Of a DNA stretch of 64,000 bases, positions 47,838 to 60,865 are shown one piece after another. The stretch lies in NCBI GenBank assembly GCA_024500155.1, contig CM044869.1, forward strand, positions 29,200,501 to 29,264,500, read 5' to 3'. The number at the start of each line of letters is the position of its first letter. Position 1 is the first letter of the stretch. The position numbers and the translations under genes are program-made. The stretch comes from Chenopodium formosanum. Lineage: Eukaryota > Streptophyta > Magnoliopsida > Caryophyllales > Amaranthaceae. Under the pieces are notes generated by a model that saw only the letters and a list, made by a program, of their open reading frames with translations, was not told where the DNA came from and did not search any database.

Positions 47838-50800
47838 GACCTTCATTTGATTCAAAAAGCTTTGTTTAAATGTGTTTGAATTTCTTTTGTTTAAATTAGC
47901 TTTGTGGAATGCATTTGACTTTCATTTGATTCAAAAAGCTTTGTTTGAATGCGTTTGACTTTCTTTTGATTCAAAAAGCTTTGTTTGAATGTGTTTGACT
48001 TTCATTTGATTCAATTAGTTTTGTTGAATGCATTTGACTTTCATTTGATTCAAAATGCTTTCTTTGATTGGGTTTGACTTTCATTGGATTCAAAATGCTT
48101 TGTTTGATTGGGTTTGACTCTCATTTGATTCAAATTGCTTGGTTTGAATGTGTTCCACTTTCATTTGCTTCAATTAGCCTCTATAAATGCATTTTACTTT
48201 CATATGATTCAAAAAGCTTTGTTTGAATGTGTTTGACTTTCATTTGATTCAATTATCTTTGTTGAATGCGTTCGACTTTCAATTGAATCAAAAACCTTTG
48301 TTTGAATGTGTTTGCCTTTCATTTGATTCAATTAGCTTTGTTGAATGCATTTGACTTTCATTTGACTCAAAATGCTTTGTTGGAATGTGTTTGACTCTCA
48401 TTTGATTCAGTTAGCTTTATTGAATGCATTTGACTATGATTTGATTCAAAAAGCTAAGTTTGAATGTGTTTGATTTCCATTTGATTCAATTAGCTTTGTT
48501 GAATTCATTGGACTTTCATTTGATTTAAAAACCTTTGTTTGAATGTGTTTGACTTTCGTTTGATTCAATTAGCTTTGTTGTATGTATTTGACTTTCATTT
48601 GATTAAAAATGTTTTGTTTAAACGTGTTTGACTTTCATTTCACTCAATTAGCTTTGTTGAATGCATTTGACTTTCATTTGACTCAAAAAGCTATGTTTGA
48701 ATGTGTTTGACTTTAATTTGATTAAATTTGTTTTGTTGAATGCATTTGATTTTCATTTGATTCAAAAAGCTTTATTTGAATGTTTTCGACTTTCATTTGC
48801 TTCAATTAGCTTCTTTGAATGCATTTGACATTCATTTGATTCAAAATGCTTTGTTTGAATATGTTTGACTTTCAGTTGACTCAAAATCCTTGGTTTGATT
48901 GTGTTCGACTTTCATTTGCTTCAATTAGCATCTTTAAATGCATTTGACTTTCATTTGATTCACAAAGCTTTGTTTGAATGTGTTTGACTTTCATTTGATT
49001 CAATCAGCTTTGTTGTATGCATTTGACTTTCATTTGATTAAAAATGTTTTGTTTAAATGTGTTTCACTTTCATTTGATTCAATTAGCTTTATTTAATGCA
49101 TTTAACTTTTATTTGATTAAAAAAGCTATATTTGAATGTGTTTGACTTTCATTTGATTCAGTTAGCTTTGTTAAATGCATTTAACTTTCATTTGACTCTA
49201 AAAGCTTTGTTTGAATATGTTTGACTTTCATTTGATTCAATTAGCTTTATTGAATGCATTTGACTTTCATTTTATTCAAAAAGCTTTGTTTGAATGTGTT
49301 TGACTTTCATTTAATTCAATTAGCTTTGTTGAATTCATTTGTCTTTCATTTGATTCAAAATGTATTGTTTGAATGTGTTTGACTTTCATTTAATTCAAAA
49401 TTCTTGGTTTGAATGTGTTTGACTTTCATTTGATTTAATTAGATTTGTTTAATGCATTTGAATTTCATTTGATTCAAAAAGCATTGTTTAAATGTGTTTG
49501 ACTTTCTTATGATTCAATTAGCTTTATTGAATGCATTTGACTTTCATTTGATTCAAAAAGCTTTGTTTGAATGTTTTCGACTTTCATTTGCTTTAATTAG
49601 CTTGTTTGAATGCATTTGACATTCATTTGATTCAAAATGCTTTGTTTAAATGTTTTTGACTTTCAGTTGACTCAAAATCCTTGGTTTGATTGTGTTCGAC
49701 TTTCATTTGCTTCAATTAGCATCTTTGAATGCATTTGACTTTCATTTGATTTAAAAAGCTTTGTTTGAATGTGTTTGACTTTCATTTGATTTAATTAGCT
49801 TTGTTGAATGCATTTGACTTTCATTTTATTCAAAAAGCTTTGTTTGAATGTGTTTAACTTTGATTTGATATAATTAGCTTTAATGAATGCATTTGACTTT
49901 CACTTGATTCAATTAGCTTTATTGATTGTATTTGATTATCATTTCACTCAAAAAGCTATGTTTGAATGTGTTTGACTTTAATTTAATTCAATTAGTTTTG
50001 TTGAATGCATTTGACTTTCATTTGATTCAAAGAGCTTTGTTTGACTTTCTTTTGATTCAAAGACCTTTGTTTGAATGTGTTTGACTTTCATTTGATTCAA
50101 TAAGCTTTGTCGAATGCATATGACTTTCATTAGATTTTAAATTCTTGGTTTGAATGTGTTTGAAATTCATTTGATTCAATTAGCTTTGTTGAATGCATTT
50201 GACTTTCATTTGACTCAAAATTCTTTGTTTGAATGTGTTTGACTTTTATTTGATTCAATTAGCTTTATTGAATGCATTTGACTTCATTTGATTGAAATAG
50301 CTTTATTTGAATGTGTTTGACTTTCATTTCATTCAATTAGCTTTGTTGTATGCATTTGACTTTCATTTGATTAAAAATGCTTATTTTGAATGCATTTGAC
50401 TTTCATTTGACTCAAAAAGCTTTGTTTAAATGTGTTTGACTTTCTTTTGTTTCAATTAGCTTTGTTGAATGCATTTGACTTTCATTTGATTCAAAAAGGT
50501 TTGTTTAAATGTGTTTGACTTTCTTTTGTTTCAATTAGCTTTATCGAACGCATATGACTTTCATTTGATTAAAAAAGCTTTGTTTGAATGTGTTTGACTT
50601 TCAGTTGATTCAAAAAGCTTAGTTTGAATGTGTTTGACTTTCATTTGATTGAAATAGCTTTATTTGAATGTGTTTGACTTTCATTTGATTCAATTAGCTT
50701 CGTTGAATGCATTTGACTTTCATTTGATTCAAAAATCTTTGTTTAAATGTGTTTGACTTTCTTTTGTTTCAATTAGCTTTGCTGAATGCATTTGACTTTC

Positions 50801-53800
50801 ATTTCATTCAAAAAGCTTTGTTTAAATGTGTTTGACTTTCATTTGATTCAATTAGCTTTGTCGAATGCATATGACTTTCATTTTATTCAAAAAGCATTGT
50901 TTGAATTTGTTTGACTTTCATTTGATTCAAAATGCTTGGTCTGAATGTGTTTTACTTTCATTTGATTCAAAAACCTTTGTTTAAATGTGTTTGACTTTCT
51001 TTTGTTTCAATTAGCTTAATATAAAAAGCTTTGTTTGAATGTTTTTGACTTTCATTTGATTCAATTAGCTTTGTCGAATGCATATGACTATTACTTGATT
51101 CAAAAAGCTTTGTTTGAATGTGATTGACTTTCATTTGATTCAAAAAGCTTTGTTTGAAAGTTTTTGACTTTCATTTGAGTCAATTAGCTTTGTTGAATGC
51201 ATTTGACTTTCATGTGGCTCAAAAAGCTTTGTTTGAATGTGTTTGACTTTAGTTTTATTCAATTAGCTTTATTGAATGCATTTGACTTTCATTTTATTCT
51301 AATAGCTTTGTTTGAATGTGTTTGACTTTCATTTGATTCAATTAGCTTTGTTGTTTGCATTTGACTTTCATTTGATTAAAAATGCTTTGTTTGAATGTGT
51401 TTGACTTTCATTTGATTCAAAATGCTTGGTTTGAATGTGTTTGACTCTCATTTGATTTAATTAGCTTTGTTTGAATGTGTTTGACTTTCATTTGATTCAA
51501 TTAGCTTTGTTGTATGCATTGGACTTTCATTTGATTAAAAATGCTTTGTTTGAATATGTTTGACTTTCATTTGATTCAAAATGCTTGGTTTGAATGTGTT
51601 TGACCTTCATTTGATTCAAAAAGCTTTGTTTAAATGTGTTTGAATTTCTTTTGTTTAAATTAGCTTTGTGGAATGCATTTGACTTTCATTTGATTCAAAA
51701 AGCTTTGTTTGAATGTGTTTGACTTTCTTTTGATTCAAAAAGCTTTGTTTGAATGTGTTTGACTTTCATTTGATTCAATTAGTTTTGTTGAATGCATTTG
51801 ACTTTCATTTGATTCAAAAAGCTCTGTTTGAATGTGTTTGACTTTCATTGGATTCAAAATGCTTTGTTTGATAGGGTTTGACTCTCATTTGATTCAAATT
51901 GCTTGGTTTGAATGTGTTCGACTTTCATTTGCTTCAATTAGCCTCTATAAATGCATTTTACTTTCATATGATTCAAAAAGCTTTGTTTGAATGTGTTTGA
52001 CTTTCATTTGATTCAATTATCTTTGTTGAATGCGTTCGACTTTCAATTGAATCAAAAACCTTTGTTTGAATGTGTTTGCCTTTCATTTGATTCAATTAGC
52101 TTTGTTGAATGCATTTGACTTTCATTTGACTCAAAATGCTTTGTTGGAATGTGTTTGACTCTCATTTGATTCAGTTAGCTTTATTGAATGCATTTGACTA
52201 TGATTTGATTCAAAAAGCTAAGTTTGAATGTGTTTGATTTCCATTTGATTCAATTAGCTTTGTTGAATTCATTGGACTTTCATTTGATTTAAAAACCTTT
52301 GTTTGAATGTGTTTGACTTTCGTTTGATTCAATTAGCTTTGTTGTATGTATTTGACTTTCATTTGATTAAAAATGTTTTGTTTAAACGTGTTTGACTTTC
52401 ATTTCACTCAATTAGCTTTGTTGAATGCATTTGACTTTCATTTGACTCAAAAAGCTATGTTTGAATGTGTTTGACTTTAATTTGATTAAATTTGTTTTGT
52501 TGAATGCATTTGATTTTCATTTGATTCAAAAAGCTTTATTTGAATGTTTTCGACTTTCATTTGCTTCAATTAGCTTCTTTGAATGCATTTGACATTCATT
52601 TGATTCAAAATACTTTGTTTGAATATGTTTGACTTTCAGTTGACTCAAAATCCTTGGTTTGATTGTGTTCGACTTTCATTTGCTTCAATTAGCATCTTTA
52701 AATGCATTTGACTTTCATTTGATTCACAAAGCTTTGTTTGAATGTGTTTGACTTTCATTTGATTCAATCAACTTTGTTGTATGCATTTGACTTTCATTTG
52801 ATTAAAAATGTTTTGTTTAAATGTGTTTCACTTTCATTTGATTCAATTAGCTTTATTTAATGCATTTAACTTTTATTTGATTAAAAAAGCTATATTTGAA
52901 TGTGTTTGACTTTCATTTGATTCAGTTAGCTTTGTTAAATGCATTTAACTTTCATTTGACTCTAAAAGCTTTGTTTGAATATGTTTGACTTTCATTTGAT
53001 TCAATTAGCTTTATTGAATGCATTTGACTTTCATTTTATTCAAAAAGCTTTGTTTGAATGTGTTTGACTTTCATTTGATTCAATTAGCTTTGTTGAATTC
53101 ATTTGTCTTTCATTTGATTCAAAATGTATTGTTTGAATGTGTTTGACTTTCATTTAATTCAAAATTCTTGGTTTGAATGTGTTTGACTTTCATTTGATTT
53201 AATTAGATTTGTTTAATGCATTTGAATTTCATTTGATTCAAAAAGCATTGTTTAAATGTGTTTGACTTTCTTATGATTCAATTAGCTTTATTGAATGCAT
53301 TTGACTTTCATTTGATTCAAAAAGCTTTGTTTGAATGTTTTCGACTTTCATTTGCTTTAATTAGCTTGTTTGAATGCATTTGACATTCATTTGATTCAAA
53401 ATGCTTTGTTTAAATGTTTTTGACTTTCAGTTGACTCAAAATCCTTGGTTTGATTGTGTTCGACTTTCATTTGCTTCAATTAGCATCTTTGAATGCATTT
53501 GACTTTCATTTGATTTAAAAAGCTTTGTTTGAATGTGTTTGACTTTCATTTGATTTAATTAGCTTTGTTGAATGCATTTGACTTTCATTTTATTCAAAAA
53601 GCTTTGTTTGAATGTGTTTAACTTTGATTTGATATAATTAGCTTTAATGAATGCATTTGACTTTCACTTGATTCAATTAGCTTTATTGATTGTATTTGAT
53701 TATCATTTCACTCAAAAAGCTATGTTTGAATGTGTTTGACTTTAATTTAATTCAATTAGTTTTGTTGAATGCATTTGACTTTCATTTGATTCAAAGAGCT

Positions 53801-56140
53801 TTGTTTGACTTTCTTTTGATTCAAAGAGCTTTGTTTGAATGTGTTTGACTTTCATTTGATTCAATAAGCTTTGTCGAATGCATATGACTTTCATTTGATT
53901 TTAAATTCTTGGTTTGAATGTGTTTGAAATTCATTTGATTCAATTAGCTTTGTTGAATGCATTTGACTTTCATTTGACTCAAAATTCTTTGTTTGAATGT
54001 GTTTGACTTTTATTTGATTCAATTAGCTTTATTGAATGCATTTGACTTCATTTGATTGAAATAGCTTTATTTGAATGTGTTTGACTTTCATTTGATTCAA
54101 TTAGCTTTGTTGTATGCATTTGACTTTCATTTGATTAAAAATGCTTATTTTGAATGCATTTGACTTTCATTTGACTCAAAAAGCTTTGTTTAAATGTGTT
54201 TGACTTTCTTTTGTTTCAATTAGCTTTGTTGAATGCATTTGACTTTCAGTTGATTCAAAAAGGTTTGTTAAAATGTGTTTGACTTTCTTTTGTTTCAATT
54301 AGCTTTATCGAACGCATATGACTTTCATTTGATTAAAAAAGCTTTGTTTGAATGTGTTTGACTTTCAGTTGATTCAAAAAGCTTAGTTTGAATGTGTTTG
54401 ACTTTCATTTGATTGAAATAGCTTTATTTGAATGTGTTTGACTTTCATTTGATTCAATTAGCTTCGTTGAATGCATTTGACTTTCATTTGATTCAAAAAT
54501 CTTTGTTTAAATGTGTTTGACTTTCTTTTGTTTCAATTAGCTTTGCTGAATGCATTTGTCTTTCATTTGATTCAAAAAGCTTTGTTTAAATGTGTTTGAC
54601 TTTCATTTGATTCAATTAGCTTTGTCGAATGCATATGACTTTCATTTTATTCAAAAAGCTTTGTTTGAATTTGTTTGACTTTCATTTGATTCAAAATGCT
54701 TGGTCTGAATGTGTTTTACTTTCATTTGATTCAAAAAGCTTTGTTTAAATGTGTTTGACTTTCTTTTGTTTCAATTAGCTTAATTTAAAAAGCTTTGTTT
54801 GAATGTTTTTGACTTTCATTTGATTCAATTAGCTTTGTCGAATGCATATGACTATTACTTGATTCAAAAAGCTTTGTTTGAATGTGATTGGCTTTCATTT
54901 GATTCAAAAAGCTTTGTTTGAATGTGTTTGACTTTCATTTGAGTCAATTAGCTTTGTTGAATGCATTTGACATTCATGTGGCTCAAAAAGCTTTGTTTGA
55001 ATGTGTTTGACTTTAGTTTTATTCAATTAGCTTTATTGAATGCATTTGACTTTCATTTTATTCTAATAGCTTTGTTTGAATGTGTTTGACTTTCATTTGA
55101 TTCAATTAGCTTTGTTATTTGCATTTGACTTTCATTTGATTAAAAATGCTTTGTTTGAATGTGTTTGACTTTCATTTGATTCAAAATGCTTGGTTTGAAT
55201 GTGTTTGACTTTCATTTGATTTAATTATCTTTGTTTGAATGTGTTTGACTTTCATTTGATTCAATTAGCTTTGTTGTATGCATTGGACTTTCATTTGATT
55301 AAAAATGCTTTGTTTGAATATGTTTGACTTTCATTTGATTCAAAATGCTTGGTTTGAATGTGTTTGACCTTCATTTGATTCAAAAAGCTTTGTTTAAATG
55401 TGTTTGAATTTCTTTTGTTTAAATTAGCTTTGTGGAATGCATTTGACTTTCATTTGATTCAAAAAGCTTTGTTTGAATGTGTTTGACTTTCTTTTGATTC
55501 AAAAAGCTTTGTTTGAATGTGTTTGACTTTCATTTGATTCAATTAGTTTTGTTGAATGCATTTGACTTTCATTTGATTCAAAAAGCTCTGTTTGAATTTG
55601 TTTGACTTTCATTGGATTCAAAATGCTTTGTTTGATTGGGTTTGACTCTCATTTGATTCAAATTGCTTGGTTTGAAAGTGTTCGACTTTCATTTGCTTCA
55701 ATTAGCCTCTATAAATGCATTTTACTTTCATATGATTCAAAAAGCTTTGTTTGAATGTGTTTGACTTTCATTTGATTCAATTATCTTTGTTGAATGCGTT
55801 CGACTTTCAATTGATTCAAAAACCATTGTTTGAATGTGTTTGCCTTTCATTTGATTCAATTAGCTTTGTTGAATGCATTTGACTTTCATTTGACTCAAAA
55901 TGCTTTGTTGGAATGTGTTTGACTCTCATTTGATTCAGTTAGCTTTATTGAATGCATTTGACTATGATTTGATTCAAAAAGCTAAGTTTGAATGTGTTTG
56001 ATTTCCATTTGATTCAATTAGCTTTGTTGAATTCATTGGACTTTCATTTGATTTAAAAACCTTTGTTTGAATGTGTTTGACTTTCGTTTGATTCAATTAG
56101 CTTTGTTGTATGTATTTGACTTTCATTTGATTAAAAATGT
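47838..56140. repeat. Exact 3764-bp tandem duplication plus partial third copy
   Basis: The rare variant GACCTTCATTTG lies at 47838, 51602 and 55366, exactly 3764 bp apart each time. TTGACTTTCTTTTGATTC recurs at 50041 and 53805, and the CAAAATCCTTGG variant at 48887/52651 and 49678/53442, all 3764 apart. Copy 1 is about 47838-51601, copy 2 is 51602-55365, and copy 3 runs from 55366 and loses similarity near 56140. Copies 1 and 2 differ at few positions, marking a recent event. Confidence 0.85.
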
Positions 56141-56731
56141 TTTGTTTGAATGTTTTTTACTTTCATTTGATTCAATTAGCTTTATTGAATGCATTTGACT
56201 TTCATTTGATTCAAAAAGCTATGTTTGAATGTGTTTGACTTTCATTTGATTCAATTAGTTTTGTCGAATACATTAGACTTTCATTTGATTCAAAAAGCTT
56301 TGTTTGAATGTGTTTGACTTTCATTTGATTCAAAAAGCTTAGTTTGAACGTGTTTGACTTTCATTTGATTCAGTTTGCTTTGTTGAATGCATTTGACTTT
56401 CATTTGACTCAAAATGCTTTGTTTGAATATGTTTGACTTTCATTTGATTCAATTAGCTTTGTTGAATGCATTTTGCTTTCATTTGATTCAAAATCCATTG
56501 TTTGAATGCGTTTGACTTTCATTTGATTCAAAATGATTGGTTTGAATGTGTTTGACTTTCATTTGATTTAATTAGCTTTGTTTAATGCATTTGACTTTCA
56601 TTTGATTCAAAAAGCTTTGTTTAAATGTGTTTGACTTTCTTTTGATTCAATTAGCTTTATTGAATGCATTTGACTTTCATTTGATTCAAATCGCTTTTTT
56701 GAATGTGTTTGATTTTCATTTGATTCAATTA

Positions 56732-56736
56732 GCTTT
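56732..56736. repeat. Probable target site duplication of element C, left copy
   Basis: GCTTT directly precedes the LTR. The partner copy lies beyond the window, so this is not verified. Confidence 0.5.
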
Positions 56737-57223
56737 TGTTTTGGGTGTTTTTGTCCCTCCGGAGAGTTACAGCTCGAAGGCTGGTCCGGTGCGGCCTGTA
56801 CCTGCAAGACAAACGGAGACACCAGTTGGTAGGTGCTCCGCCTTCGACGATCAAGTTAGTAACTTAAAAGGAGAGAAAAAGGTGCGGAAATTTAAGTGGG
56901 GATCTGCTCGGATTCCAAGCTCAGTTGTCTCTATCAAAGGGACAGTTTTTAATAAATGGAAAAACGTGTCCTCCAAAAGAGGGGAATCTCCTTATTTATA
57001 GGGTTCTTGGGAATTGTGCCCCTGATTAGGTCACAGAACCCTAATCAGTGGTGGGCTGCTCCGCATTGCTGCTTTCTCGGGATTTGGGCCTGAAGGCCGT
57101 CATTTCCCCAAATATCTGGGGTGACACGTGTCAAGCAGGGATAGGTCCACTTTGGACCATCCTAGGGCTGACACGTGTCACCCTCTGGTTGGTCCACATG
57201 GCGGGGTAAAATTACCCTAAACA
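56737..57223 (-). repeat. 3' LTR of element C
   Basis: 487 bp, TGTTTTGGG to CCCTAAACA. Minus-strand TATA box TATAAATA at 57000-56993; G-boxes CACGTG at 57125-57130 and 57173-57178. Confidence 0.92.
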
Positions 57224-57372
57224 TTTGCCCCTCACAGATGTGACGTGGCACGCCACGTGGCATCTGTGACATGTGTCACTCTCTGATTGGTGGTAATTTT
57301 ACCGCCAAAATTTTACTGTTCACTATCTGAGTAAATTACAGGAATACCCCTTCATTTACCCTCTTTATATAG
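57125..57372 (+). promoter_or_regulatory. Putative promoter of the antisense gene, element C
   Basis: Plus-strand TATA-like TATATAG at 57366-57372, with CACGTG cores at 57125, 57173 and 57254 upstream. The order is the same as in A and B but the TATA box is weaker. Confidence 0.55.
57224..57235 (-). other. Polypurine tract of element C
   Basis: GTGAGGGGCAAA on the minus strand, identical to A and B. Confidence 0.85.
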
Positions 57373-57757
57373 CCGTTTACCTTCATATTTTTGTACGTTT
57401 TACAAAAATTTTCAGAGAAAACTTAGAGAGAATCTTGAAAGAGAGAGCAGAAGTCATCCGTCTGAGTCAAGCGCAAGTTTAAGAAAACTCAGCCTCATCA
57501 ACACAGGCGGACCCGTCTACCTTCAGATCTCAAATCTAAAGGTACCGTCTCTAACTCTCTCAGCTCTTTTTCATTTTACCGCTTGTACATATTTCTTGCA
57601 ATAAATGGATTCATCACCAACACACACGGCACAACCTGGGGTAGAATCCAGCCGTTCACCAGGGACGGTTGAGTCTAGGACTTGTAGTGCCGTCTCAGGG
57701 TGTTGAGACCACCCTCATGCTTAGATTCCGACCATTTGCGCGTCTGTGCAGGACACA

Positions 57758-60383
57758 ATGGCTCGGACAATGCAGACGGCACAGGATCCAAATTATAGAA
57801 GTGAAGGCTCAGGCGTCCAAACCCCTGAGGGAGAGACGTCTGGCTCTGAACACCAGACGGCTCCGGAGAGATCCCCTCCGCGTGGCCCCCCAACTCCTCC
57901 AGACTCGTTTTTGGACGAGTGCGACCAAGGTGGTGAGGAGGCCGCCTCAGCTTTTGTCTCCCAATCTGGGGAGGAGACGGGGAGCGGATTTACCGCCTCC
58001 TCTTCTGAGAGCAGTGATGATCTTCCTCCGCTTGAGGATAGCGAGGAAGAAGAGAGGAAAAAGTGGAACGAGAAGGACGACCCCTACAAGATCCACGTCT
58101 CCCTCAAAGACAGGGACCTCATGGAAAGAGGCCTTGGAAATTTTTTGAAGGTCCACCCAATGGGAGACGGGTGGAAAATAAGAGTGCCTCCTCCAGACGG
58201 CACCATTTCTTGGGAAGATACTGAACGAAACGCCAACGGCTACTTCGGCTGTTACGAGGCGGCGTTCAAGACTGGTCTGCGCTTCCCCCTTCACGAGGCG
58301 GTGAAGGCACTTTTGAGAGGGTACGGCCTCGGAGTCTGGCAACTTACCCCCAATTCTTGGGCAAACATTCTTGGGTATGTTGCCGCCTGTGAATTCCAAG
58401 GAATTCACCCCGGCTGGGAAGCTTTTGCTAAGATGCACTATCTTAGCCGCAGCCCAGGCGGGTATAGAGCGTGGTATACTTTGACCACGTTTCCTCAATA
58501 TATGATGACCTTGGATAAGGTTTCCAAATTTGACGGCTGGAAGCACAGGTTCTACCTGATGACGGCCCCAACCAGGCGGGAGAACTGCGAGCTCTGCCAA
58601 TATAATAAAAAGCCTGACCTTCTGGGTCGGAAATGATGTCTTCTCCGGATCCCGGATGAGGACTTTGATAAAATAATTGAGGCTGACTTCTTCGGCCTCA
58701 CAAACGCCACATTGTCAACCGGGGAGACAATAAAAGTCCCCAAGAACTGGATCCCTAAGAGCGCCTGGCTTAGGGATGAATGCTTCCTAGCCGCCTGCGG
58801 GCTAGGGCACATGTTCACCAGACGTATGCGCCTGAACTCACTTCCGTCTGTAGTACTTTTGTGTCGGTATCGTTTTTGATGATGTACTAATCAATTCCCC
58901 TTTTTGTTTTTGCGAAAGAAGCTCTGAACATGTTGCCAGACGATAAGACCCCCAGACGGTCCTCAACACAGATCCGCCGAGACTTGGCGAAGGCCCAGGC
59001 GCGAGAGCTTAGGGCCAAGGTAAACGTCTGACTCTTTTCTTGAGTTTGCTTCCAGAGTTTACTTTCTTCGACTGCTAACCTCAGCTTGTTTATTTTCTTA
59101 GGGAGGTAAGGTGGATAAGACGTTTGAGAAAAACCTCAAACGGGCTAGGGAGGAGACCACCGCCTCTAACCCTAGCAAATCCTCTAAAAAGGCTGCCTCC
59201 ACCGCAACTCCCAACGCCCCAGGCGGGAAGACTCAGATGCGGATAGGGGGAAGGACGGAGAGGGTGAGTGGCTCTCTAGGCCTTGACTTGGCCAACCCCC
59301 TATCTGCAACCGGGGGGTTCACCGCGCCTGCCAGCGGCTCTCGCCTGGCCGGCTCTACAGGTAAGAACCCTTTTGAATACCCGCCTGAGCTGGGATGGCC
59401 GTTGCGAGTGAAATCACACTCCCAGCAGACGTCATCCTCAGACGGTCGGAACCAGATTGGCGCTGCTTTAGTTTCTCACTCTGACGTTGATTATGGTGCA
59501 GATCAATCACCCCGCTGGCCAGACGTCCAGAAGCATGCCAAGGCCATGCTGGAGGCTGTCTGCAAACGGGATAAGGATGCTATCCCGGGGATTGAGACGT
59601 TCAATCTTGAACGTATCCTGACCCTCCTGGCTGAGGTAAGATACTTGAATAATTTTCAATAACTTTCTCCAAGTTTTTCTCCGCCTGCAGTGCTAACCTT
59701 GTTTGCTTTTGCAGGCTCTTCTGCGGGTAGACGGGCTCAAGCGTCCCTACACCCGCAAGCGGGATGAGGTAAGACGGGCCAAGCAGTCCGCCTCAGACGC
59801 CAATAATGTTGCTTTATACTCGTGTATCATTAACGATCTTGAAACTAAAGCAACCCAAATGACATAGGCGGCCAAGATCCGAGAGGTGGAGGCGGACTTG
59901 CAGGCGGCCAAGCAGAAGGTGGCGGATGCTGAAACGGCCCAGAAAAAGGCAGAGGAGGACCTCCCCAAGCTCAGGGAGGACCTCAAGAAGGCCCAGGAAG
60001 ACCTTGAGAAACTTCAGGGTGTCTCTTCAGAGAACACTGATCTGAAGGGCAAGGTTGCCAAGCTGGAGAAGGAGGCGGCCAAAGCTCAGGATAACTTCCG
60101 AGCGACTCTGCAGGCGGATCAAAACCGTCTGGTAGCTAAGATGGACGCCGACAGCGAGGCCATGATGAAGATCGCCTAGGCTGCCTTGTATCTAAACAAG
60201 GATTATGGCGTTTGGGCTCTGACTCACAAATATGCTGAAGAGGTGATATACTTGAGAGAGAAAGGTGAGCCAAAGCCTGAGTCTTTCCTCGCCTGGGATA
60301 ACACTGAGCACCTAGAGCCTGAAGCCCCTGAGACTAAAGAACAAGGGGAGAAAGGCCAGGAGGATCCGTCTGCGGGGCAGTAA
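57758..60383 (+). pseudogene. Antisense gene of element C, broken
   Basis: Exons by eye: 57758-58823, 58919-59019, 59102-59360, 59502-59635 and 59715-60383, phases 1,0,1,0. The leader exon ends at 57541 (AAAG|GTACCG) and splices to TGTGCAG ending at 57751. The acceptor of the second coding exon is weak (AAAG instead of TGCAG). The protein begins M-ARTMQTAQD, then an acidic region, the core (CYEAAFKTGLRFPLH, QLTPNSWANILGYVAACE), linkers, a Lys/Glu/Ala-rich coiled coil (about 59886-60170) and a short acidic tail. Stops at 58634-58636 (after the core), 59865-59867 and 60177-60179 break it. The upstream in-frame ATG at 57605 is followed by two stops before 57758, so in this copy only the spliced start could be used. 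Confidence 0.75.
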
Positions 60384-60418
60384 GTTCAGCGGCTGTGTGC
60401 CAACTTTTTTTATTTCTA

Positions 60419-60465
60419 TCTGCGGCAGTATGCCATTAGTTGCTTTTCCGGCCTGTGTGCCGAGT
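60419..60465 (+). promoter_or_regulatory. Conserved 3' UTR block after the antisense gene, element C
   Basis: TGCGGCAGTATGCC then TTGCTTTTCCGGCCTGTGTG and CCGAGTAT; matches A and B. Confidence 0.5.
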
Positions 60466-60735
60466 ATATGTGTATCTTTACCGGCTGAGGAGCCGTGTTT
60501 AACATTAATTTCTCTTTTCCCGGACGGGGTCCAGTTAACATTTGCCCCACCACAACCGTTTGGTTGGGTGGTTTTTCAATGAATGTACCGACTGAGTCGG
60601 TTTTGATCATTTTGCGCTTGTGTTTGCACTTCAATTTTTGCATTTTCAATTTTTTCAATTTTTGCCTAACTTATCAAAAGCACGCGGCGGTCTCTGCCTA
60701 ACTTGTCAAAAGTATGCGGTTGTCCTTGCCCCTAG

Positions 60736-60865
60736 ACGGCTGTGTGGTTGGTTTCAAATGGAGTTGGTTGATTGACTTGGGAACGTCTGATGCTGCAAAG
60801 AGCATGATACGTTTGTAAGTCAATCAATCACAGTAGGGATTGCCCCAAACCAAGTACACAGCCGT
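60736..60865. repeat. Long inverted repeat between convergent genes, element C
   Basis: The outer arms ACGGCTGTGTGGTTGGTTT and AAACCAAGTACACAGCCGT pair at 17 of 19 positions. The inner arms TTGATTGACTT (60768-60778) and AAGTCAATCAA (60817-60827) are perfect. Confidence 0.72.

Larger units (their letters stand above)
35279..56736. repeat. Satellite array, 21.5 kb, uninterrupted
   Basis: Same dimer satellite without any inserted element. It is organised in higher-order repeats (about 36.7-47.8 kb and 47.8-56.1 kb, listed separately). No gene or RNA is seen. Confidence 0.95.

Noticed and set aside
35279..56736. Calling the array a centromere
   Set aside because: No CENH3 data and no recognised centromeric element; retroelement plus satellite structure alone is not enough.
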